From positions 4,516,155 to 4,580,154 of the forward strand of contig OZ025277.1 of NCBI GenBank assembly GCA_964019165.1: a DNA stretch of 64,000 nucleotides, in the 5' to 3' direction. The notes below the pieces were generated by a model. The model was not told the DNA's origin. It was given only the letters and a program-made list of their open reading frames with translations, and searched no databases. Of this stretch, positions 27,301 to 63,663 are shown in pieces. The DNA is from Mastigias papua. Lineage: Eukaryota > Cnidaria > Scyphozoa > Rhizostomeae > Mastigiidae. The translations under genes were made by a program, and so were the position numbers. How positions within the stretch are numbered: position 1 is the first letter of the stretch; each line of letters begins with the position of its first letter.

Positions 27301-30300
27301 TCATGGACTCAGCAATACTATCATTATCGTAGACTTGCCTCCCATCAACCTGAAGTGCAGCGATCTGGGTGGTTTTTGACTTCTTGTTAAGGACTGTATT
27401 GATAGTCTTCCAAGTGTTTCTTAAATCACCCTTTTCCGAGGCAATTTTGTTAGTAAAAAACTCACGCTTCAAATCTGTATTCAGCTTATTAACTTTATTC
27501 CGCGTCTGTCTGTAGGCTTCCATAAGGATTTTGGATTTAGAGCGCACGGCTAGTTTTTTTAACCTGTCTCTAGTTGCAGACAATTGCTTAAAGTCATTAG
27601 TCAACCAGGGACTAAACTTTTCTGACACCCGCCGATTACGTACTGGTGCATGCTTTTCAAGTATCAATGAAAACATATTGGTCCACTGCTCGACAATGAG
27701 ATTAATGTCATCTCCATTCGAGACAATACCCTGCCAGTCAACAAGAGTTAAATCATTTATAAATTCGGCTTGATCAAAGTGTTTGAGTTGCCTTGTAGTA
27801 ATAATTTTATGCTTTCTTTTGAAAGCCCCACGGAACTTTCTTACACAGTATACCATGTAGTGATCACTGATACTTGTTTCATGCACACCAGAGGTTACTA
27901 TGTTAGACTTGTTAGTAGTAGCAATGTGATCAATTAAGGTGGTAGATTCCAGGGTCTCCCTGGTCCCTTTTTTGATTAGCTGCTGAAAACCAAAAAGATC
28001 ATAAAGTTCTAGAATACGCATCGAGTGGACGGGAAGAACTCTATTCAAGCTACCCCCATCCTCGCAATTAGGCAAGATATCACAGTTTGTATCTCCTAAG
28101 AGGATAATTTCTTTATTTTCACTATCAAGAACTTGCAAAGTCTCCTCTAGCTGACGAAAGATATCAGCACATTCATTTGGGGGACGATACCAAGCAAATA
28201 CAAGGAAAGGGGAAGCACGAACAGGCTTAACTTCCAAGCATAAAGACTCTATGGACGATTCTGGAAGGTCTGCACGGATAGAGCATTTATCAACAATCGA
28301 ATCGTTAATATATATTGCAACTCCACCGCCATGACGATTACGATCGCGTCTCTTAATGGAATAGCCGACAATACTTACGAGAGCGTCATCGATGTTCTCA
28401 TCGAGTTTAGTCTCATTAATAGCCAAAATATGTACCCCAAGATCATTAACAAGTGTACGGATCTCGTCAATATGAAGCAAGAGGCTATTCACATTCAGTG
28501 ACGCAATCGTCATTCCTTTCCTATGTCCAGGAGTGGAACTATTGTTATCAAAACCTCTGTGTGATTGAGCTGACGGGGAAATAACCGGCGCAGAGGTCAA
28601 GCAAGCATCCTCTTCATAAGCTAAAGAAACTGGTCGAGTATTTAGTCAAAAATTAAGAGCACGAAGTAAGTTGTTCTCAAAAACACAATCTCCCATCTTA
28701 TTAAGGTGGACCTTGCTAGAATTTAGGTGCTTAGATGGATCGATATTAGGGTGCTCTAAAAATGCATAGTTATTTTCTGTGCATAAACCCGCAAGTATGA
28801 GATTAACTCTTTTTCGATTTGTTTCAAGTCTGTCTCCTCGAGGTAGCAAGCCAGAGATGACAACTTCGATGCCATTCTCTTTGATTGACTTGGCTAATTC
28901 AAAAATTTCATTAGCAATCTGAAGCTCAGATTTTTGCTCGTTGTTTAACTTCAGGGAGAGGTCGTTAGTACCAGTGTGCAAGACAATTAAGTTAGGTTTC
29001 CTCTCGATAGTTGGCTGAATGTAGCTCTTCATATCTTTAATTGTGGCACCGTTAAAGCATTTCACATATACCTTATCACTACTGTCGCATTTCTCCTTCA
29101 GCTCCCAGGCTTTGATGTTTTTCACTAATGAGTCACCTATTATTACTGCGGCTCGTCGCTTGTTGTAGTTGATTGTGGGTGATGGCAGTTGCTTAGCAAC
29201 TTCCTTCGCTTTTTTCGCTAGGCTGCTATTGGCGATCTACCCAGTTTGCATCTACCCAGGCCTTGATCTTTCTTTTAAAGTGTGTAACTGTTGATAGCTC
29301 CTTATTCTCATCGCTCAGATTATTATACAATTAAAACCTCCCTCTAAATAAAATCGACTCCGTGGCATATTTTATTGCTGTCGTCACTGGAAACTTGCAT
29401 AGGCTCTTGATTATGCCTCTGAAAATCACGTACAGTTTCGGGGTCGCACATGTAGCTTCCGTGTACTTTATCTTTGCTTTTCATAGACATGTCTCGCTCG
29501 GTACATTACTAGTAGTTTGCTCCCAAAAATTACAAATTCAAATACTACGGGACTTTCGACGTGGGTATGTTTATAACATTGGTGACAAAATACTGTTGAT
29601 GATAGTGTTATGATGGAAGAGAAACTTGTTATTTTCCTGAGAAATTTTTGTTCAAAGTTGGAATTTGCTTACCTGTTCATTTTTCCATTCAGTAATCCAC
29701 CCATTCTTCAGTTCATTGATTCATCCCTTCGTTCGTTCATTCGTTGGCTCAGCTTCCTTTGTTAAAAATAAGAGAGTCTGGGGCACAGCTCCCTTTCCAA
29801 AGAGCGTCTGCTATTTTGTCAAGTTCCTAGTTTGGTAGAATGAACCAGTCTTTTTTTGACTTTATGTATATTTTACATCAGTTACGTATAAGTTGTCAAT
29901 AACTTTGCATTTACTTCAATTTGATTGAAATATTGGGTGTGGTTATGGGTGTGGCCATTAGAAGTAGTTTATAGCATAGTCCTCCTTCTTAGCTTTTTAG
30001 AACGGCACCTCTGGCTGAGATTACTATCTGTCTAGACTATTGTGATATAGCCATGTCGTTTATGAGAGTAGGAAGTTTCCTATAGTATTATCAAGTATTG
30101 ACTTTGATTGGGATGCTCTCTGATTCGATGTTGTTGTAGTTACTTTTCACCTCTGTGAAGTTTTCGATTTTACATTTTTTTCAGTACTCTCTTTAATGAG
30201 ATTGACAAATGTGATGGTGAACGGACCAACGGTGAAATGGAAGTTGATGGACCCGAGCCGATAAATTCTCATCAAAAAGGTTTTGTATGACATTCTACAT

Positions 30301-31791
30301 GGTATTTTTCTTTTTTATGCAAAAATCCCAAAATTATTCCCCATGGTTTCATCTCCGAAGCCTGGTTCAATAACCACTGCCATTTTTTACAGACATTTGA
30401 CGGTTTATTAAATCTATGGCGATACACGCTTTTCTATAAGCAAGGTATTACTCGGACAGGCAGAACTTAAGAAATTCAAGTACTGCATATAAAACTGCTG
30501 AGTAATGTGAATGAATGTGTCAGTTAAAAAGGACGAAAAAGATTAAGCATTCACATACACAAACAGATGCAAAATTACTTAAATTGAATGGTTTTCAATT
30601 ATTCAGTTTTCCTCATTTTCTGAGACCTTTATGACACGATGTTTCCTTGTCTCTAAGTATATCTTAAAGGAAAGAAAGCAAACATTTCAGGAACTTGCTA
30701 AGGAATTTTGAGCACTTGAATTTGGTCGCTAGTTAATTATTATTAATGCAAAATGCACTACCTCAATATGAAGTATGGCATCATTACAGTAACATGAAAA
30801 GTTAATAAAAAAAGTGTGTGTATCCACTACGACTTCAAATGCTATTGCAAATTGACTCCAGACAGCATTCTCCAATTGTATTCTAACCAATGTTGATATT
30901 CTGTCCTTGCACCTGAATATTTCCTACGCTGGAGTGTATTTACACTTAGAGCATTGGGGGGGGGGGGTGTCAAAAATCCTTGCCGAGGTTTTTCCAACAC
31001 ATGATAGGTAAGACTTAGATCAATTGGGTGAAAGTGATTTATTCGTAGCTTTCTTCCGAAAACAGTTATACATAATCGATCATTTTTTGCGTAGCAATGA
31101 ATGAAGTTCTTCCAGTGTGATAAAACCAACATTCACATACTGTAGTTCCAAATATTTTCCGGATTTTTCTTGTTGTTTGGAGACATTAGATATATGACTC
31201 CTCCACAAGTTCCAGTAGCTACGCACCTGTTCTTTGGTACCATGAAGCACAAAAGAATTGTCTGATACAGAACTGCTTAGATCTTTCTTCCTTCTAATGC
31301 ATGCACCTTTCCTATCTCAACTATTTTTTATTTTCTATTTCGTCCTGCAGCTTATGAGAAAACATCCCTTGCTGACAATGTTCGTTTTTTCAAGAAATTC
31401 ATCGCAGGGATTGAGAGAGACCTGGCGAGAAAAAAAGGTTTGTATGGCTGGATAATTTTTGGCCCTCCATTGGGCAGTAACTAGGCGGCCCTCGAACTAA
31501 CTTCACACAATATCGTTTTTCTTTCTGGTTCAATTTAACTTTGACACTTTCATGATCCTAATTACTCCCGATCAGTCGCAAGAATATACTTAGTATTTTA
31601 GTAGTAATATACTTAGTACATAAGGCAATTTATCTAAGGAAATTTCCTATCTGTAGATATCACAAAGCCAGTATAGAAATAGAAAATTGTTTTTGAATGT
31701 GCAGTATCATCAGCTTATCTCCGTCTAACCATCCATACTTTGCTAATGAATTTTTATTTTGACAGATGAGCAGAACTTGTCCGACTGGTGA
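12365..31791 (+). CDS. PRIM1: DNA primase small (catalytic) subunit, complete
   Basis: This is the RNA-primer-synthesising subunit of the polymerase alpha-primase complex. Exons: 12365-12485, 12834-12991, 13534-13640, 14793-14866, 15586-15722, 16503-16561, 17672-17784, 18687-18778, 20441-20561, 21615-21684, 30185-30279, 31351-31437, 31766-31791. They total 1260 nt (419 aa plus TGA), against 420 aa in human. Phases agree at all 12 junctions. The catalytic aspartates are D115 and D117 (FDIDMTDYD) and D306 ([18 protein letters not shown]). The zinc-site cysteines are C127, C128, C134 and C137. [19 protein letters not shown] is also kept. The ATG is the first in exon 1 and begins [19 protein letters not shown]. 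Two acceptors use tandem AG contexts (before 15586 and 18687), so alternative NAG use is possible. Introns 5, 6, 8 and 10 carry transposons. The gene looks fully functional. Confidence 0.95.
15892..16279. mobile_element. Pogo/Tigger-like MITE (degraded)
   Basis: The left end (from 15892) reads tacgagggagcctcggtttt. The right end, read on the other strand from 16279, begins tacagtggcagtggaacctc. Ends of the form CAGTGGAACCTCGGTTT next to TA are known for pogo/Tigger-type Tc1/mariner elements. No transposase frame is present. It lies in PRIM1 intron 5. Confidence 0.6.
16677..16947. mobile_element. Tc1/mariner-type MITE, 271 bp, TA flanked
   Basis: The left terminus cagtcaaactcgcctaag and the right terminus, read inverted, cagtcaaactcacgtaag match over about 18 bp with two or three differences. 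The element is flanked by TA on both sides (16675-16676 and 16948-16949), the target duplication expected for Tc1/mariner. It is non-coding and lies in PRIM1 intron 6. Confidence 0.75.
17190..17470. repeat. Trinucleotide (ATT/ATC) low-complexity tract
   Basis: Imperfect att and atc triplet runs in PRIM1 intron 6 produce Met/Ile-rich and Asp/Asn-rich open frames on both strands. These are compositional artefacts, not genes. Confidence 0.9.
18856..19152 (+). mobile_element. MITE copy 1, TA-flanked, ~297 bp
   Basis: The left terminus ctcttagatttctaataaac and the right terminus, inverted, ctctcaggttcctaataaac form imperfect terminal inverted repeats. TA flanks both ends (18854-18855, 19153-19154), as in Tc1/mariner insertions. 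The interior (gacaaacatcaaaagacaca and beyond) is homologous to the element at 20042-20318 in opposite orientation. It lies in PRIM1 intron 8. Confidence 0.8.
20042..20318 (-). mobile_element. MITE copy 2, same family as 18856-19152, inverted
   Basis: The left terminus ctactaggttcctaataaa and the right terminus, inverted, ctcttaggttcctaataaac match copy 1. The interior read on the minus strand (gacaaacttcaaaagacaca) aligns with copy 1, so the pair forms an inverted repeat within one intron. It has TA on the left and CA on the right, suggesting a decayed TA duplication. Confidence 0.78.
21780..21895. repeat. Imperfect ggctgact-type simple repeat
   Basis: Degenerate repeats of ctggctgact/ggctggtcgg abut the truncated end of the DIRS element in PRIM1 intron 10. 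They have no coding value. Confidence 0.7.
21905..22540 (-). pseudogene. DIRS reverse transcriptase, C-terminally truncated
   Basis: The frame overlaps the end of ORF1 and reads [18 protein letters not shown], then [41 protein letters not shown] and [20 protein letters not shown]. These are the typical first half of DIRS/Ty3-like reverse transcriptases. It ends before the catalytic YxDD box and runs into unrelated sequence, so it cannot be active. Confidence 0.85.
22507..23752 (-). pseudogene. DIRS gag-like ORF1, frameshifted
   Basis: The 399-residue frame below 23706 contains the DIRS-type gag segment around [37 protein letters not shown] and a Pro/Arg/Asn-rich tail. A better start, ATG at 23750-23752 ([15 protein letters not shown]), lies in another frame that dies at 23570. 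A frameshift between about 23640 and 23700 therefore appears to separate the natural start from the body. The tail overlaps the reverse-transcriptase frame, as in other DIRS elements. It is a nucleic-acid-binding structural protein in origin and is not expected to function here. Confidence 0.75.
25655..28600 (-). CDS. LINE ORF2: AP-like endonuclease + reverse transcriptase
   Basis: The frame is open for 981 codons below 28600 and reaches up to a TGA at 28646-28648. The endonuclease/exonuclease/phosphatase domain spans roughly residues 30-255 with [28 protein letters not shown] (about 168) and SISDHY (about 242). The reverse transcriptase has [31 protein letters not shown] (about 616), [13 protein letters not shown] (about 676) and YADD (about 707). 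The C-terminal CxxxC-like Trp segment ends LFAFKLRL. The catalytic residues are intact, so this is a recent copy. The codon at 28600 is TTG. The first ATG is the Met of MTIASLNV, about 30 codons in, so translation start is uncertain (see the TGA finding). Confidence 0.9.
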   Translation of the reverse strand: MTSAPVISPSAQSHRGFDNNSSTPGHRKGMTIASLNVNSLLLHIDEIRTLVNDLGVHILAINETKLDENIDDALVSIVGYSIKRRDRNRHGGGVAIYINDSIVDKCSIRADLPESSIESLCLEVKPVRASPFLVFAWYRPPNECADIFRQLEETLQVLDSENKEIILLGDTNCDILPNCEDGGSLNRVLPVHSMRILELYDLFGFQQLIKKGTRETLESTTLIDHIATTNKSNIVTSGVHETSISDHYMVYCVRKFRGAFKRKHKIITTRQLKHFDQAEFINDLTLVDWQGIVSNGDDINLIVEQWTNMFSLILEKHAPVRNRRVSEKFSPWLTNDFKQLSATRDRLKKLAVRSKSKILMEAYRQTRNKVNKLNTDLKREFFTNKIASEKGDLRNTWKTINTVLNKKSKTTQIAALQVDGRQVYDNDSIAESMNRFFCSIGNTLSDKIPKTSNPLLENEYSVNPQNLRFKFDAINRSQLERVFGNFKTSKGSGPDGIANYFLKIGLPVIAVSLCDIFNLSIATGVFPNSWKIAKVAPIFKSGQSTDRSNYRPISVLPFLSRTFEKLVYNHLYDYLDKNRLLFSKQSGFRSLHSVVTCLLNCTNEWYINMDKGQYTAMVFIDLKKAFDTVDHEILLKKLTKYGIIGLENNWFASYLDNRMQFCRVNGVSSMLENINCGVPQGSCLGPLLFLIYINDLPFCLQNSNVTMYADDTTISYSSNNIDELNNYLNRDLNCLEHWLQGNKLSLNVIKTQAMVVGSRPNLKKIAEGKVQSPSFVIGDSQIEIVEKTKYLGIQLDQHLIWDEHTRFLRAKVSRAIGFLKYAKKILPQETLSQIYSGVVEPHFRYCCSVWGSCGESRRLTLQKLQNRAARIVTNSSYDAPADALIQRLNWPDIAEIIKRETATIVYKSLNGLVPTYLSDIFLKNSSRGTVKLRNSEYDLHIPLFKTSNGQKSFSYRGVNVWNSLEPEVKQAPSLFAFKLRL
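28646..29236 (-). CDS. LINE ORF1 fragment: SGNH/GDSL hydrolase domain
   Basis: The frame is open from just after a TAG (29237-29239) to the TGA at 28646-28648, 196 codons. It carries the GDS nucleophile block ([13 protein letters not shown]), the HTGTNDL block and the later [14 protein letters not shown]sp/His block, all landmarks of SGNH esterases. Such esterases occur in ORF1 of several CR1-like LINEs. No ATG lies before the GDS block, so the N-terminal part of ORF1 is missing. The frame is the same as ORF2. Confidence 0.8.
   Translation of the reverse strand: MANSSLAKKAKEVAKQLPSPTINYNKRRAAVIIGDSLVKNIKAWELKEKCDSSDKVYVKCFNGATIKDMKSYIQPTIERKPNLIVLHTGTNDLSLKLNNEQKSELQIANEIFELAKSIKENGIEVVISGLLPRGDRLETNRKRVNLILAGLCTENNYAFLEHPNIDPSKHLNSSKVHLNKMGDCVFENNLLRALNF
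29237..29400 (-). pseudogene. Probable C-terminal remnant of a second LINE reverse transcriptase
   Basis: On the minus strand a frame differing from the LINE ORF1 reads [11 protein letters not shown], stop, [30 protein letters not shown] and ends at TAG. The pattern FRG...LYNxL...SxxxFKRKIKxW matches the C-terminal tail of many non-LTR reverse transcriptases. It directly abuts the 5' end of the LINE. The call rests on a short motif, so confidence is moderate. Confidence 0.4.
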
Positions 31792-34143
31792 AGTGAACGT
31801 TTTACACACAGACGGAGTTCTCAGAGACCTTGCACTGTATTGTAAATATTATAGCACTTCTCAATCGAAAGACGTGTTAGGAATGTATAACTTTTTCAGA
31901 CAGATCTTGAAATCATAGCTTTGAAAATTCAAGCTATGAAAAACAGTGCAGCTTCAGTGCAGTACATTTTAACGATTAAGTTGCTTTTATGAATTATGCC
32001 AACTGACCAACAAATATGTTGGAATTTTTCTACCTCCTTTATAGTGAAATGACTTTTACATCTCTCTCTTCTGTGGCCTCTTCATTTTTCATCTATGATA
32101 TTTCTCTTTCCTGGTTCTTCCCTAAAAACATCAGTTCGCTAATGGCATACATTTCTATTGCTCCTTTCAGCAGCGTATTTTATACTTGCTACAAGTCCTG
32201 CGCTAGGCAAGTTTCGAAAACAATCTGCTTTCTTTTTTTGTCTAATTCTTTGTGCTAATTTAGTTCTCTAGTTCCCTCTAGATCATTGATCTCAAACTTT
32301 CAAATTATTTTACATGGCGGTCTTCTGCAACATACTTATTCGAATCATGGTTAATCATGATTCATGATGAATCATGATAAGTACCTGAAGAAAGGAATAA
32401 ATACCATCATAGATATACGTTCACTGAAGGCAAATATCAGCAGTGGTATTTTAGATAATCAACTAGTCGAACAGACGACACAAACCCTTGCTGTCCCCGA
32501 CCCTTGAAACGGACCCGAAGTTGGGAGCCACTGCTCTTGATCAAAGATCGATTTCTTGTTTGATTGAAACGCCTTGATGTTATTTTTAAGAAGCCATTTT
32601 TGGCTCGTCATTTTCCTGCCATACCATCAAACAAAGCTCGCATACCTGTACACTTGGTTGTCCATTAGTAGACGTAGTATCTCTTTTATCCATTTTTGAC
32701 CGTTCAATATTACGCAGGTGAAATGTATAAGTCAACGAGAGATACCCGTTCTTTTTTATATCCAGTTTACTCCAGTAAATGTTAAGAAAATCTTAAGAAG
32801 ATCTCAGCCTTAATGTTGGGAAAAGTTAAGAAACTTTAGTCTCGGAAAAATGTAGTTTTTCTAGCAAAAGCGTGTATGTTGGCATGTTGTCCCAGTATTT
32901 CTTAATTGTAATGAATAGAAAACTTTATAATTTCGTTGTTAAAGTTTGATCGTAATAAATCGCCAAATTAATGTGTTTTATTTGTAATACTCCTTGCTAG
33001 AACTGGGAATTCGGTGAACTTTAGCTGTTTGTTCTCAGACAGAGATTGAAATAGGAGGGTTGAAATGAAGTAAAAAGCTTCATTTGAAGCGGATGTAGGA
33101 GTAGTGCACAGTGACAGCGACAAGATTGTTTGGGATGGTGATGAAAAGCGTGAAGAACCATAGTGAAATGGAGCAAATAGTATGATTTCTTTCATCATCT
33201 TCACAAGCAGTGTCACTATCACTCTTAACAAGATGATTAGTAATTTATTGTTTCCTTCCAGACAATTAACCCCTTCCCCAAACCTTTTCACGTCAATTAT
33301 AGACAAGTTGGTTGGGTCGTCTTTTTGACATGGGGGGTGATGGCCCTTTCTTGCCTCTGTTCATGGAAATTATGGAAACAGAGGGTGAGACCAGGGACGC
33401 CGGAACACGGGGGCGAAGGGGGGCAGCGCCCTCCATGCCCTTGGATAGGGGAGGCAGAAAGTGCCTATCATATGTTGTCTATTTATAGGTTTTGTCCTCT
33501 ATTGTCTGGTTACATTTGCTCTTCTCTCAAGCTGTTGAATAAGAGTAATGTTTATGAAAAGCAAAACATAAATTAAAATTCTGACGTCATTATTACGTCA
33601 TTATTACGTCATTATTAGTACAAGTGCCCTTTTCCAACCTTCAGCCCCCTGCCCTACTGTGCTCCCGGCGTCCCTGGGTGAGACAAGGATCTAAATCTCT
33701 CTTTCCTCTTAGAAATACAGTAAGTCTCCCTTTGTAACTGTGGCCGTTACAACTGTACTGCTTGCGTGATCCCTATCTGCGCATCAGCTATCGATATCCC
33801 TCTGTGCAGGAGCATGTGGTTCCTACGAATTTCTATAACATAAACATGATTACGGTAAGGATGGAGATGGTAATGCCAAGAAAGAAAAATGACTTCGCCA
33901 AGTGTGACTAATCTGAGGTTTGTGACATTTCTTGGGCCAATAAACCACTACATTTGAACAATCGAACTTAGGGTCTCTTTTCGTCGTATTGGTCTATTTA
34001 TTGGGTTCAATCTCCCGAATGTGAGAGAAGTGGCCTACGCATTTGCTGTAGATATTCCAAAGACTCTAGATAGATCCGACAGTTGACTTTTTGAGCATTT
34101 CATAGTAATGGTAGATTTGTAGCTATTGACATATTGTCTTATT
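31792..34143. other. Intergenic region PRIM1-INVS
   Basis: The genes are in the same orientation. PRIM1 3' UTR and possible AATAAA hexamers (32396-32401, and near 32953) fall here. The region holds a palindromic aatcatgattcatgatgaat patch near 32350-32380 and a hAT MITE at 33392-33676. The open frame at 32968-33306 on the minus strand has no recognisable homology. Confidence 0.5.
33392..33676. mobile_element. hAT-family MITE, 285 bp, with 8-bp TSD
   Basis: The element starts cagggacgccgg and ends ccggcgtccctg, a perfect 12-bp terminal inverted repeat with weaker extension. It is flanked by the direct repeat ggtgagac at 33384-33391 and 33677-33684. An 8-bp target duplication with CAG-type ends is diagnostic of hAT. 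Inside is a tandem acgtcattatt motif (about 33580-33617). There is no coding capacity. Confidence 0.92.
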
Positions 34144-49981
<15,838 letters not shown>

Positions 49982-52001
49982 GCGAAAAATGTCGAAGAGC
50001 CGAATAAAAACATGGTAAGACTTCATGCTTATTATTTTGTCATTTATTTGCGTGTTTTGCGCGTATTTATTCATAAGAAAGGAGACATCGTTTTGAAGAA
50101 TTATAACATCCCATGTGAAAAGCCTGCTGTTTCTTGTAAGTCCCTATGTCCTTTTAAGAACCACTTGAATTGATAACCAAGTAAGACTGAGAATCTTTAT
50201 ATTCATTTTGTTGTTTTTATGCACCCCATGGCAAAGCGCTATATTGAAGGTTGTTGTGCTCTACATGCTGTCACTAGCAGCCTTGTATTTCATCATCGCA
50301 TTAAATTTCCTGCGGTTCCTGATTGTTGTATTTGAAATCCTTAATAATTTGTTGGTACAAAATTAGCTCCTTTGAAGCCGCAGGATTAATGGTCGCAGAT
50401 ACACTTTGGAAAGTAATATATTCAGTACATTCTGGATTTGTTATTCTCATAAGCAAGCTTTCCCAGTTTCTTATTTGTTAGTTTCAAATGAACGAATCTG
50501 ATTTGCCTGTAAGCCCGTATGAGATGTTCGCGGCCGCACTGTTGGGACTAAACTGTGGTGTCAGTACACTATATACTTGTGTGCAGCCTTGAATTTCATA
50601 CACAAAAATGTAGTGAGAAAGCTATACTATGTATGAGATTCGAAGGACTTGCAGGTATTTAAATCAGACTCACAGATTAGAAATTACCAAAACGAGAAAT
50701 GTAGCGCTGGATAGTTTATTTTCTGGATGCAATCTTCAGATGAATACCACTGACATGTGGCCTACCAATGTTTCCCATTTTAATTTTTCTTGAAATCCTT
50801 AGCAGTAGCATTGAAAGTATCCACCACAACATTCCATATGCAGAAGTAGCAGATGGTTAAATTCACTGATTGTCAAATAAACACAACCCCTTTCAGAATG
50901 ATTGAATAAGAGGACGCTCATTTTCAGAATAGTGTTTACTAGTGCTCTCGCAAGTCTATGGGACATAGGTACACTCTTTTTTTCGGCACCCATATGGGAT
51001 ATGCGCCCGGATCTGATTTGAATGGATGGTTAGGTAGATCATAGCATTATTCGTTTGCCTCCTTTGACCGTATAAGACAGGAAGACAGACTTACAAAAAA
51101 ACTAGTCAAGATACAAAGAATGACTCATACAAATGCAAAATATTATGTAAAAACAAGAATTATACATCACCTAGGTTTTGTGCATATACTGAAAGATAAC
51201 TATTGTGTTCAATTGTGCAAATATGCATGCTTTACGATAGAGGTGTCAATAAATAATAATCATATGATAAATACTGAAGTTCTTATCTTATCCAAATATC
51301 GTAAACTACTTGACTGATACGTCATGAACAATAAGCACATTTTTTCAATGGGCAATTTTTTCGTGGAGGTAAAAATCACCCCAACATCAGCCCAATTTTT
51401 TATTGATTATTTGAGGATCCAATTATTAGACACTCGATTTGCGATGTCTAGAGATAGTCTGTTACTTAAAATAAGCCCCCAGTTTAGTGCGTTGCCATGA
51501 TCCTGCTTCTATATAACTTCCAGGAAACTTAAAGGGTCTTTATGGTATAGAAGTATGCAGTATCAAAAATTTTTGATGAATCCAACGACCCGTTAATTCC
51601 ATATGCTCATATCTCTTTGAATGCTTTAGATGATTGCAACTGCCTAATTTTACGAGAGGAACTTGATATGAGAATCTTTTTTTAATTCATCAGGGTGTTT
51701 CTTATTGCCATAATGAATGGATTATTAAAAAGTTTTGTTTAGACCAAGTCTTTGTTTACTATTGCCTTAACTGTTCGATCATGGATATCTACCTTTGTGG
51801 CAAGATTTTCCATGAAATATCGCTAACAAGATACCCCTTGGTAAAGACACCTATTTCTAAATGGTATTGCATACCTAAAAGCTTTACAATTCCAAACAGT
51901 TCCTAGGGAATATCAATATACCAAAAGTCCATATGTTTGCAGTAGTCCTATTCCCATTGTGTTTAATAAAAAGCTCTAGATTAAAAACGCTTAATTGTCT
52001 C
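49982..52001. other. Intergenic region between convergent INVS and villin
   Basis: About 2 kb of AT-rich DNA lies between two stop codons that face each other. It should hold both 3' UTRs. I see no conserved open frame, RNA gene or delimitable transposon. Confidence 0.5.
50003..50008 (+). terminator. Candidate polyadenylation signal of INVS
   Basis: AATAAA lies 22 bp past the proposed INVS stop (TAA 49979-49981). The very short 3' UTR is unusual, so this is tentative. Confidence 0.3.

Positions 52002-63663
<11,662 letters not shown>

Larger units (their letters stand above)
25433..29236 (-). mobile_element. CR1/jockey-like non-LTR retrotransposon (LINE), 5' truncated
   Basis: On the minus strand: partial ORF1 (SGNH hydrolase), ORF2 (endonuclease plus reverse transcriptase), a 3' UTR with a GC-rich stem (ggcccc...aaacggcc, about 25504-25530) and a terminal (TGAAA)n run at 25433-25465. 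A 3' end of short tandem repeats instead of poly(A) is characteristic of CR1/L2-like LINEs. The 5' end near 29236 abuts a remnant of another LINE, and an in-frame TAG (29237-29239) closes ORF1. The element lies antisense in PRIM1 intron 10. Confidence 0.88.
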
